DNA from: Listeria swaminathanii
Lineage (GTDB): Bacteria; Bacillota; Bacilli; Lactobacillales; Listeriaceae
Direction: 5' to 3'
Assembly: GCF_014229645.1 (NCBI RefSeq)
Contig: NZ_JAATOD010000002.1
Location: 434,001-498,000 of the forward strand
DNA: 64,000 nt
Below, piece by piece: positions 57,268 to 64,000 of this stretch (its first letter is position 1; each line of letters starts with the position of its first letter). The notes under the pieces are model-generated. The model did no database searches and was not told the origin of the DNA. It saw nothing but the letters and a program-made list of their open reading frames with translations. The position numbers and the translations under genes are program-made.

Positions 57268-57331
57268 TTCAAAATCAACCGTTTTCATTCAAAAACAATC
57301 ACTCGAATTCAAATCCATTCATATTATAACA
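57268..57331 (-). promoter_or_regulatory. Extended -10 promoter and triple TTCAAA operator of the fru operon
   Basis: On the minus strand TG-T-TATAAT (57323-57331) is an extended -10 element. Three copies of TTCAAA (plus strand) begin at 57268, 57288 and 57308, exactly 20 bp apart, between the start site and fruR. Such phased repeats are typical of DeoR-family operators. Confidence 0.6.
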
Positions 57332-57445
57332 TGTAAATAGCCAGAAACCTTCATAATTCTTCATCCAGTGTTTTTCTTATACAGTTCTAATTTTTAGCAG
57401 TATACTTGTACAGAAGATAATTTTTGGTATTAGGAGGAGTTATTC

Positions 57446-58771
57446 ATGCATAAGGAATTAACATTTGATCAATTAGATAGTTTTTCAAAAAAATGGCGTG
57501 AAAATCCAGATAAATTGGTATTTCAAGCTAGCATTATGAAAAATGGGATTAAAGCCGCTACTGAGAATCCAGCTTCCAAAATTAGCATTCAACCCGTTTT
57601 TTCTCATGAGGTTGCTACAGATAAAGTTTCCAATCAACAGCAAAGTGGTAGATGTTGGATGTTTGCAGCATTAAATACGTTTCGTCACAAATTGAACGGA
57701 ACGCTTGGTTTAAAGGATTTTGAGCTATCACAGAATTATACTAATTTTTGGGACAAACTAGAGAAAGCCAATTATTTTTTAGAAAATATTATTGAAACAG
57801 CAAATAAGGATGAGGATAGTCGCTTAGTTTCATGGTTGTTAGATACACCACAACAAGATGGTGGCCAGTGGGATATGTTAGTTTCGATTATTGAAAAATA
57901 TGGGGTGGTTCCTAAATCTGCCATGCCTGAAACATTCCAGAGTAGCAAGTCGGCAGATTTAAACCATTTATTGAATGAGAGACTTCGTACGGATGCGGTT
58001 ATTTTGAGAAAGGCTGTCAATGACAAGAAAGATACTGCCAGCTTGAAAGAAGAAATGCTTGCTGAGGTTTATCAACTCTTGGTTATGACGCTTGGTGAGC
58101 CGCCGAAAGTATTTGATTTTGAATATCGAAATAAGGACAATGAATTTAAGCAAGATTTGCAAATTACTCCTAAAGATTTTTATGAACGTTATGTAGATAT
58201 GGATTTGAAAGATTATATTCCGCTTATTAATGCGCCGACTAAGGATAAACCTTTTAATCAGGCTTTCACGGTCGATTATTTGGGGAATATTGTCAACGGA
58301 GCGCCTATTAAGTATTTGAATGTGGAAATGGATGTATTAAAAAAAGCTGCCGCAGATCAAATCAAAGATGGCGAGACTGTTTGGTTTGGCTGTGATGTTG
58401 GTCAGCTTTCGGAAAAAACTACTGGTATTATGGATACGGATATTTTCTTGTTTAATCAAACTTTTGGATTTAAAACGGCTATGACGAAAGCAGAGCGCCT
58501 TGATTATAAACACAGTATGCTCACACATGCGATGGTTCTAACTGGAGTAAATATTGCCGGTGGTGAGGTAAATCGCTGGAAAGTGGAAAATAGTTGGGGA
58601 GAATCGATTGGTAACAAAGGCTATTTCGTTGCTAGTGATGCTTGGATGGATGAATTTACATTCCAAGTAGTTGTTCATAAAAAATATTTATCTAAAGAAT
58701 TACTCGAAGCCTTTCTTAAAGAGCCAATTGCATTAAAACCTTGGGATCCAATGGGCTCGCTGGCACTTTAA
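57446..58771 (+). CDS. pepC: Aminopeptidase C (bleomycin hydrolase family)
   Basis: This 441-residue C1-family cysteine aminopeptidase has the active-site motif QSGRCWMFAALNTFR (Cys70), a late LTHAMVLTGV (His) and WKVENSWGE (Asn). The C-terminal Leu residue, here SLAL, is positioned in the active site of the hexamer and sets aminopeptidase activity. It releases N-terminal residues from peptides in the cytoplasm. ATG 57446 has AGGAGG upstream. Its 3' end overlaps that of the convergent DUF523 gene by 4 nt. Confidence 0.95.
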   Translation: MHKELTFDQLDSFSKKWRENPDKLVFQASIMKNGIKAATENPASKISIQPVFSHEVATDKVSNQQQSGRCWMFAALNTFRHKLNGTLGLKDFELSQNYTNFWDKLEKANYFLENIIETANKDEDSRLVSWLLDTPQQDGGQWDMLVSIIEKYGVVPKSAMPETFQSSKSADLNHLLNERLRTDAVILRKAVNDKKDTASLKEEMLAEVYQLLVMTLGEPPKVFDFEYRNKDNEFKQDLQITPKDFYERYVDMDLKDYIPLINAPTKDKPFNQAFTVDYLGNIVNGAPIKYLNVEMDVLKKAAADQIKDGETVWFGCDVGQLSEKTTGIMDTDIFLFNQTFGFKTAMTKAERLDYKHSMLTHAMVLTGVNIAGGEVNRWKVENSWGESIGNKGYFVASDAWMDEFTFQVVVHKKYLSKELLEAFLKEPIALKPWDPMGSLAL

Positions 58772-59211
58772 ATCGTAAATTCTGAAATGATTTTTATGTC
58801 GTTCATTTGAAAAAGAGCTGCTGCTACGCCGGTACCGTCTTTTATTTTTCCGGAGAAGGTGCCGTCGTAAATAGCACAGCTACCGCAAGATGGGCTTTTT
58901 TCCTTCATAATTATTTGTGTAATTCCGAGTTCTTTCATTTTAGCTAGAGTGAGGCTCGCTCCGTTTTTGTATTCTTCTGTTACATCTGTTCCCTGATTAT
59001 CCACGACCTTGGCACGGCCTAACCAGACATCTTTACCGTCTCCGCCTACTATCTCTGCTGGAAACCTCGGTGTTGGCAGTCCACCTATAACTTCTGGGCA
59101 AAAAGGAATTGCTTCGCCATTTTCAACCATTTGCTTTATTTTAATAATTTCTTTATCTTTTCCATCATATCTACAGGCAATTCCCGCTAAACAAGCGCTT
59201 ACTGCTATCAT
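58768..59211 (-). CDS. DUF523 family protein
   Basis: This 147-residue protein of the DUF523 family has conserved cysteines at the N-terminus (VSACLAGIACRYDGKD), a CPEVIGGLPTPRFPAEI block and IIMKEKSPSCGSCAIYDG. The cysteine pattern suggests metal or Fe-S binding. Role not established in this family as far as I know. It lies upstream of pepC's end, convergent, with no partner gene. GGGGG/AAGG-type ribosome-binding site before ATG 59211. Confidence 0.85.
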   Translation of the reverse strand: MIAVSACLAGIACRYDGKDKEIIKIKQMVENGEAIPFCPEVIGGLPTPRFPAEIVGGDGKDVWLGRAKVVDNQGTDVTEEYKNGASLTLAKMKELGITQIIMKEKSPSCGSCAIYDGTFSGKIKDGTGVAAALFQMNDIKIISEFTI

Positions 59212-59249
59212 TTGGCTTTTCCCCCTTTATTTATGTTTCATTTTAACAT

Positions 59250-59280
59250 AAAAAGCTGCCACCATTTATAGGCGACAGCT
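59250..59280 (-). terminator. Terminator after psuG
   Basis: AGCTG-C/G-CAGCT stem with internal mismatches, followed by TTTTT on the minus strand, just past the psuG stop. Confidence 0.7.
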
Positions 59281-59289
59281 CAGTAATCA

Positions 59290-60201
59290 TTAGATGTTTT
59301 GGTATGCTACGGCAATTTGTGTGCCGATTAATGCATTGTGTTTTACAAGTTCGATGTTGGCTTCAAGGCTCTTACCATCAGTTAACTCTTTTACTTTTCC
59401 AAGTAGGAATGGTGTCACGTCTTTTCCGTGGACGTGATTTTCTTCTGCTTCTTTAAGGGCTGTTTGGATTACATCGTTAATTACTTTTTCATCCATGGCG
59501 AATTCTTCTGGAATTGGGTTTGTAATTACTGCGCCGCCTTCGATTTGAAGATCCCATTTTGCTTTAAGAGATTCTGCAATCACTTCTGGAGTATCGGCAC
59601 GTAAAGTTAATTCTACATCACTTGAACGTGTGTAGAATGCAGGAAGTACGTCTGTTTGGTAACCAATTACTGGAACGCCTTTTGTTTCTAAGTATTCCAT
59701 TGTTAAGTTTAAGTCTAGGATTGATTTAGCTCCGGCACAAACGACAGCAACATTTGTTTTTGCTAATTCTTCTAAGTCTGCTGAAACGTCCATTGTTGTT
59801 TCGGCACCACGATGAACGCCGCCGATTCCGCCAGTTACGAAGATACCAATTTCGGCTAGTTCAGCACAAATCATTGTTGCTGCTACGGTTGTTGCTCCAA
59901 GTTGTTTTGTTGCAATAAGATAGCCGATATCGCGACGAGAAACTTTTGCTACATTGCTGCTTTTAGCAAATAATTCTAGTTCTTCATCTGAAAGACCGAT
60001 TTTAATTTTCCCATCGATTAAAGCGATTGTTGCTGGTACTGCGCCGTTATCGCGGATGATTTGTTCTACGTCACGCGCCATTTCCACGTTTTGCGGGTAT
60101 GGCATGCCGTGCGAGATAATAGTAGATTCTAGAGCAACGATTGCTTTTCCTTCTGCTTTTGCTTGTTTTACTTCTTCGGATAATGATAGATAATTTTTCA
60201 T
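59290..60201 (-). CDS. psuG: Pseudouridine-5'-phosphate glycosidase
   Basis: This 303-residue enzyme has the family motifs [17 protein letters not shown] near residue 22, [38 protein letters not shown] and a late [11 protein letters not shown]. It cleaves the C-C glycosidic bond of pseudouridine 5'-phosphate to uracil and ribose 5-phosphate. The upstream kinase gene psuK overlaps by 4 nt and supplies the substrate. Together they salvage pseudouridine from RNA decay. Confidence 0.94.
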   Translation of the reverse strand: MKNYLSLSEEVKQAKAEGKAIVALESTIISHGMPYPQNVEMARDVEQIIRDNGAVPATIALIDGKIKIGLSDEELELFAKSSNVAKVSRRDIGYLIATKQLGATTVAATMICAELAEIGIFVTGGIGGVHRGAETTMDVSADLEELAKTNVAVVCAGAKSILDLNLTMEYLETKGVPVIGYQTDVLPAFYTRSSDVELTLRADTPEVIAESLKAKWDLQIEGGAVITNPIPEEFAMDEKVINDVIQTALKEAEENHVHGKDVTPFLLGKVKELTDGKSLEANIELVKHNALIGTQIAVAYQNI

Positions 60202-61316
60202 TTGAATTCCTCCAGGTCTTTTTGTAGTTGGGATGTCGATAAATTTTGACGAACGGTATACTCAGATTCGAGTGTTCGTGCAGCATTTACGCTTCCCGCT
60301 TTTAAAATTTCTTGTAACGCTTTTCCTTCTAACCATGCGTAGATAACTGCGGAACAAAATGCGTCTCCTGCTCCTGTAACGTCGATAATATTTTCAATAA
60401 CAATCGCTGGTTCAAAAATGATACCCTCAGCTTGGTTTGCTGCAACCGCACCTTTACTGCCATTCGTGACAATGACGTTTTTCACGCCTAAGTCTAGCCA
60501 TTTTTGTGCAGCTAAGCGCCAGTCTTCGTCACTTTCGATTGTCATTCCTAGGTGTGTTTCGGATTCATCTCGGTTGCAAATTAGCCAGGTCACGTGATCA
60601 AGCCGTTCTGGTAAATGAGACATTTTGGGTGAAGATACGGGAACTAGCACTAACGGGATGGAGTTAATCTCGGCGAAACTCCCAAGATATTCTAAGGTTT
60701 CTTTCGGACAATTTAAATCAGCAATGATGGCGCTCGCTTGACTTAGCAAGCCTTCATTTTTTGCGAGTACGTCCGGAGTTAGGTGATCGTATGCATCCAT
60801 GTCCGCGAGTGCAACGAGCAAATCTCCATTGTTTTCGAGTACCGCTGTATAAGAACCTGTTGCGATGCTTGGAAATGCCGTGACATAATCTAAGTTCATA
60901 TATGTATTACTGGCATTTTTGACAGCTTCCCAATCGGAGTCTGTTCCACAAGCAGTGAGTAATATAACTTCTTTTCCAAGGCGACCGAGGTTTTCCCCGA
61001 CGTTTCTAGCAACTCCGCCAGCGCTTTGTGTTGAGCGCACTGGATTTGATGTAGCTAGTTGAGCCTTGTCTTTAATGTAAAACTTCCGATCGACGTTTGC
61101 TCCACCTATACAAACAATTTGTTTTGCTTCATTTAAGATATAGGCTTTTCCTAAAATACGACCTTTTTTAATAAGGCCAGAAATAAGGTTTGCTACTGTC
61201 GGTCTTGATAAATCAAGGATATCAGCAAGTTCTTGTTGAGAAATGTAAGGATTTTTACGGATGGAATTGAATATTATCTCTTCCTTTTCGTTCATTTTCG
61301 CTTTATTATTCTCCAC
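60198..61316 (-). CDS. psuK: Pseudouridine kinase with N-terminal winged helix
   Basis: This protein of about 372 residues has an N-terminal winged helix (about residues 8-62: [41 protein letters not shown]). A PfkB kinase domain follows with [31 protein letters not shown] and [15 protein letters not shown] (catalytic Asp). It phosphorylates pseudouridine for PsuG. The DNA-binding head suggests it also regulates transcription, possibly of its own operon. The best start is GTG 61316, with GGAGGTG 9 nt upstream; ATG 61295 lacks a ribosome-binding site. Confidence 0.9.
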   Translation of the reverse strand: MENNKAKMNEKEEIIFNSIRKNPYISQQELADILDLSRPTVANLISGLIKKGRILGKAYILNEAKQIVCIGGANVDRKFYIKDKAQLATSNPVRSTQSAGGVARNVGENLGRLGKEVILLTACGTDSDWEAVKNASNTYMNLDYVTAFPSIATGSYTAVLENNGDLLVALADMDAYDHLTPDVLAKNEGLLSQASAIIADLNCPKETLEYLGSFAEINSIPLVLVPVSSPKMSHLPERLDHVTWLICNRDESETHLGMTIESDEDWRLAAQKWLDLGVKNVIVTNGSKGAVAANQAEGIIFEPAIVIENIIDVTGAGDAFCSAVIYAWLEGKALQEILKAGSVNAARTLESEYTVRQNLSTSQLQKDLEEFK

Positions 61317-61400
61317 GATATAATGCACCTCCATTCCAAACTTTTGTTTTGATTTCAAACACATGTTTATTATATATGTAAATGCTTTCTTTTGCAAACT

Positions 61401-61440
61401 AAAAAAGAAAATCTCCTTCTTTTTAGGAAGAAAATTTTCT
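61401..61440 (-). terminator. Terminator after the RsuA-type synthase gene
   Basis: AGAAAAT pairs with ATTTTCT, with inner CTTC/GAAG pairing, and a T-run on the minus strand. Confidence 0.75.
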
Positions 61441-61447
61441 TTTAGGA

Positions 61448-62149
61448 TTATTTGTTTTGAAGGATAGCGAGTTCAGTTTCAGTCAATGGGCGGTATTCTC
61501 CGAGTTCAAGTGACTCGTCTAATTGTAAATTCCCCATTGAAATTCGTTTTAAATAACTAACTGTTTTCCCTCGAGCAGCGAACATTCTTTTGACTTGATG
61601 GAATTTACCTTCTTGGATAGTTACTTTTATTTCGTTTGGCGTGATAATTTCTAGGCGTGCTGGTTTGCAAGTATAGCCGTCGTCGAGTTCGATTCCTGCT
61701 GTAAAAGCTTCTACGTCGTCCGCTGTGACATCACCATCAATTTTTGCATAGTAGGTTTTATCAATATGTTTTTTAGGTGATAGTAAATTGTGAGCGAGTG
61801 TGCCGTCATTCGTGATAATAAGCAAGCCTTCTGTATCTTTGTCTAACCTGCCGACCGGAAAAGGATCAGTGAGGGTGTCTTCTTGGGCGAGCAAATCGAT
61901 GACGGTTTCTGACACGTTATCCTCGGTCGCGCTCACGACATTTTGCGGTTTATGAAGCATAAAATATACAAATTCTTGGTAAATAACTGGAGTTCCGTGG
62001 ACGGTTATTTGGTCCTTCTCTGGATTTACTTGGGTTTTGCTATCTTTTTGGATTGTGCCATTAACGACAACTGCCCCGGATTTAAGTAGTGGTTTCACTT
62101 CTCTGCGACTCCCGAAACCTGTATGTGACAATAATTTATCTAAGCGCAT
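61448..62149 (-). CDS. RsuA/RluB-family pseudouridine synthase
   Basis: This 233-residue protein has an N-terminal S4 RNA-binding domain (MRLDKLLSHTGFGSRREVKPLLKSGAVVVNG) and the catalytic motif GRLDKDTEGLLIITNDG near residues 103-119 (Asp). IQEGKFHQVKRMFAARG follows. The subfamily modifies rRNA; RsuA-type proteins act on 16S U516, but RluB/E/F-type specificity is possible. ATG 62149 has AAGGAG, 7-nt spacing; longer frame rejected. Confidence 0.9.
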   Translation of the reverse strand: MRLDKLLSHTGFGSRREVKPLLKSGAVVVNGTIQKDSKTQVNPEKDQITVHGTPVIYQEFVYFMLHKPQNVVSATEDNVSETVIDLLAQEDTLTDPFPVGRLDKDTEGLLIITNDGTLAHNLLSPKKHIDKTYYAKIDGDVTADDVEAFTAGIELDDGYTCKPARLEIITPNEIKVTIQEGKFHQVKRMFAARGKTVSYLKRISMGNLQLDESLELGEYRPLTETELAILQNK

Positions 62150-62179
62150 GGGTTGGCTCCTTTTTTCTTTTATTGTAAC

Positions 62180-62212
62180 AAAAAAACGAAGCTTCCTCAA
62201 AGGCGCTCCGTT
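62180..62212 (-). terminator. Terminator after the ytnJ-like gene
   Basis: AACGAAGC (62185-62192) pairs with GCTCCGTT (62205-62212) with one wobble. A run of T follows on the minus strand. Confidence 0.75.
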
Positions 62213-62221
62213 TTCTTCCTA

Positions 62222-63544
62222 TTATTTAGTTTCAACAGCTTGTTTATTTTGAGGTATTTTTAAGCCAAGGTTTCCTCTTAATGTCGCGGCTGGATATTCA
62301 TTTCGGTATAAACCACGACTTTGTAAAAGTGGAATAACTTGTTCAACAAAAGTTTCAAATGTTCCTGGGATATCAGATGCAATAATAAAACCGTCAGCGG
62401 CCTCGTTTTGAAACCAAACTTCGATTAAATCAGCAACTTGTTCTTTTGTTCCGATAAAAGGTGTTTTCGGTGTTGCCGCTTCAGTCGCTACTTGGCGAAG
62501 GGTTAAATGGCGTTCTTTGGCTTCTTTTTTGATTCGGTCAGTCGTACTTTGAAAAGCATTTTTGCCAATGTCGCCAAGATCTGGGAAAGGAGCATCCACA
62601 TCAAATTGACTTAAATCATAGTCATCGAAGTAGCGCGCGAGATAGGTGACGGCGTTTTCGATTGGAATAAGATTGGCAAATTCGGTATATTTTGCTTCCG
62701 CTTCTTCCAAAGTATCGGCAACTATCGGGCTAATTCCCGGGAAAATCCGGATTTCTGCTGCATTTCTGCCAGCTTTTTCGGCGCGTGCTTTTACATCTCG
62801 ATAAAATTCGACAGCTTCTTCCAACGAATCTGAATGAGTGAAAATAGCTTCCGCGTTTTGCGCTGCGAAATCACGTCCTGTACTTGAGGCTCCTGCTTGG
62901 AAAACAACTGGTTCACCTTGTTTTGAGCGCCCTATATTTAACGGACCTTCTACTTGAAAATAATCACCTTGATGATTTAAGCGATGCAATTTTTCTGGAT
63001 TAAAGAATTCGCCGGTTTCTTTATTATAGGTGAACGCATCTTCTTCCCACGAGTTCCAGAGCCCGCGGACAACTTGTAAATGTTCTGCCGCAATGGTGTA
63101 ACGATCGCTGTGGGTTGGGAGATTTTTCTTGCTATGGTTTCGCGCCGCACCTTCTTGTGGGGAAGTAACTAAATTCCAACCTGCTCGCCCGCCACTAATA
63201 TGATCGAGTGAAGAAAGTTGTCGTGCGAGCGTGAATGGTTCTGTAAATGAGGTCGAAAAAGTCCCGACGAGTCCGATGTTTTCGGTCGACTCAGCTAATG
63301 CCGATAAAATTGTAATCGGTTCAAAACGATTAAGAAAATGTGGAATAGATTTTTCGGAAATAAAAAGACCATCTGCAATAAATACAAAGCTAAATAATCC
63401 TTGTTCTGCAATTTTGGCACGCGTTTTATAAAAATCTAAATCGGTACTTGCCGCCGGATTGATATCTGGATGGCGCCAACCATCTGTTGTGCCACCAACG
63501 CCGTGAATAATTGCACCAAACTGAATTGTTTCTTTTCTAGTCAT
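62222..63544 (-). CDS. ytnJ: FMN-dependent monooxygenase YtnJ (NtaA/SnaA/DszA family)
   Basis: This 440-residue class C flavin monooxygenase of the luciferase-like superfamily has FGAIIHGVGGTTDGWRHPDI, DGLFISEKSIPHFLNRFEP, GRAGWNLVTSPQEGAARN and FQAGASSTGRDFAAQNAEAIF. It is related to nitrilotriacetate monooxygenase. With YtnI and YtmO it is part of the B. subtilis sulfur-salvage set for S-modified cysteines. AGGAGG before the ATG lies inside ytnI, which it overlaps by 4 nt. A terminator follows, so it ends the operon. Confidence 0.92.
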   Translation of the reverse strand: MTRKETIQFGAIIHGVGGTTDGWRHPDINPAASTDLDFYKTRAKIAEQGLFSFVFIADGLFISEKSIPHFLNRFEPITILSALAESTENIGLVGTFSTSFTEPFTLARQLSSLDHISGGRAGWNLVTSPQEGAARNHSKKNLPTHSDRYTIAAEHLQVVRGLWNSWEEDAFTYNKETGEFFNPEKLHRLNHQGDYFQVEGPLNIGRSKQGEPVVFQAGASSTGRDFAAQNAEAIFTHSDSLEEAVEFYRDVKARAEKAGRNAAEIRIFPGISPIVADTLEEAEAKYTEFANLIPIENAVTYLARYFDDYDLSQFDVDAPFPDLGDIGKNAFQSTTDRIKKEAKERHLTLRQVATEAATPKTPFIGTKEQVADLIEVWFQNEAADGFIIASDIPGTFETFVEQVIPLLQSRGLYRNEYPAATLRGNLGLKIPQNKQAVETK

Positions 63545-63807
63545 TTTACTTCCTCCTTTTCTAATAATGCTTTTTCTAAATGCTCGATACCGATTTCAGT
63601 TACTGCTTGGTAAGTACCCTTTTCAATGTTGCCGATTTCTACGACCGGGACATGGCGGATGCCGTACTTGGCTTGCAGCACTTCGCGTAAATAGTCATGC
63701 TCTGTCACGTCGATATCTTGAAACACGATGTTTTGCTCGGTTAAATAATCTTTCACATCTTTACAATAGTGACACCCTACTTTACTCCAAACAACGACAT
63801 TAGCCAT
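63541..63807 (-). CDS. ytnI: Glutaredoxin-like protein YtnI
   Basis: This 88-residue thioredoxin-fold protein starts MANVVVWSKVGCHYC and has a CHYC active site near residues 12-15. DIDVTEHDYLREVLQAKYGIRHVPVVEI supplies the cis-Pro. It is probably the electron donor or reductase partner for the flanking flavin monooxygenases in sulfur salvage. The frame runs to 63834, but AGGAGG sits at ideal spacing to ATG 63807, giving an 8-nt overlap with the upstream gene. Confidence 0.9.
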   Translation of the reverse strand: MANVVVWSKVGCHYCKDVKDYLTEQNIVFQDIDVTEHDYLREVLQAKYGIRHVPVVEIGNIEKGTYQAVTEIGIEHLEKALLEKEEVK

Positions 63808-64000
63808 GGACAACTTCCTCCTTGATCGATTCACTTAATAATTGATATGAATAACGCTTGATTTCAGTTGATTTGATTGGTGTTAAAATGACAAAATCTT
63901 GGATATTATATTTTTCTGAAAGTCGCTTAATCTCTCCTCCGACTTCTTGTTTCGTTCCCGTTATTGCGCCAATTCGCTGGGTAATGAACCGGTACGATTG
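63800..64000 (-). CDS. ytmO: Luciferase-like monooxygenase YtmO (N-terminus outside window)
   Basis: The frame is open from the window edge (64000) to a TAA ending at 63800: 66 residues. The tail QSYRFITQRIGAITGTKQEV and YNIQDFVILTPIK resembles the C-terminus of luciferase-like monooxygenases. It overlaps ytnI by 8 nt. Position before ytnI and ytnJ matches ytmO in the B. subtilis ytmI operon; identity therefore rests largely on context. Confidence 0.7.
   Translation of the reverse strand, partial: QSYRFITQRIGAITGTKQEVGGEIKRLSEKYNIQDFVILTPIKSTEIKRYSYQLLSESIKEEVVHG

Noticed and set aside
57265..57290. cre site in the fru operator (TGAAAACGGTTGAT on the minus strand)
   Set aside because: Only the left half matches the CcpA consensus; the TTCAAA repeats explain the region better.

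Overview
The window is ordinary-density, AT-rich Firmicutes chromosome. Gene content and order point to Listeria, most likely L. monocytogenes or a very close relative. Pointers are the yhaM-yhaN-yhaO/yheA-yheB block, an N-terminally catalytically dead arsenate-reductase-like gene, a shikimate-to-protocatechuate locus with a LysR gene, arpJ, a locus matching the Hfq-binding sRNA LhrA, addBA, comK, the fruRKA operon, psuKG and the ytnJ-ytnI-ytmO sulfur genes. The species call is inference from remembered gene order; no database search was possible. I see no IS element, prophage, CRISPR array, rRNA or tRNA.

Layout. 1-4.8 kb: a leftward nuclease operon yhaO-yhaN-yhaM (yhaM cut by the window edge). 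4.9-8 kb: yheA, yheB and fumC. 8-10 kb: a PLDc_N small membrane protein with an ABC transporter, under a palindrome-covered promoter. 10-12.2 kb: a class A penicillin-binding protein. 12.5-15.4 kb: a probable sigma-B gene for a dead ArsC homologue, a CDF cation exporter and a CBS-domain membrane protein. 15.5-23 kb: a LysR regulator facing a shikimate/quinate utilisation operon (TIM-barrel dehydratase, Old Yellow Enzyme-type flavoprotein, shikimate dehydrogenase, two related MFS transporters). 23-25.5 kb: a GntR-controlled ABC exporter. 25.5-29.5 kb: alkylation repair and housekeeping genes (Ogt, AdaA-like, RluA-type synthase, VOC, AlkD-like, aldo/keto reductase).

29.9-37.6 kb: phosphate uptake (DUF47 and Pit), an amino-acid ABC transporter with a fused binding protein-permease, an aminotransferase, a HAD phosphatase and a purine-type NCS2 permease. 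37.7-44.7 kb: a DJ-1/PfpI protein, the LhrA sRNA, an orphan PTS IIA domain, a SufT-like protein behind a Fur-box-like site, hydrolases and YitT/YisL/YisK-type proteins. 44.7-52 kb: addB-addA. 52-53.5 kb: an IDEAL-domain protein, an uninterrupted comK and an Xre regulator. 53.6-57.2 kb: fruR-fruK-fruA. 57.4-64 kb: pepC, DUF523, psuK-psuG, an RsuA-type synthase and the end of a ytmO-ytnI-ytnJ operon.

No dramatic unknown system is visible. The most useful observations are: an apparent AUA start codon for yhaO, forced by a terminator and promoter just upstream; loss of all three redox cysteines in the ArsC-like protein; an intact comK; cre-like and shared TTTATCTAT motifs in the shikimate locus; a Fur-box-like site at a SufT-like gene; three TTCAAA boxes spaced exactly 20 bp downstream of the fru promoter; and several perfect dyads over promoters.
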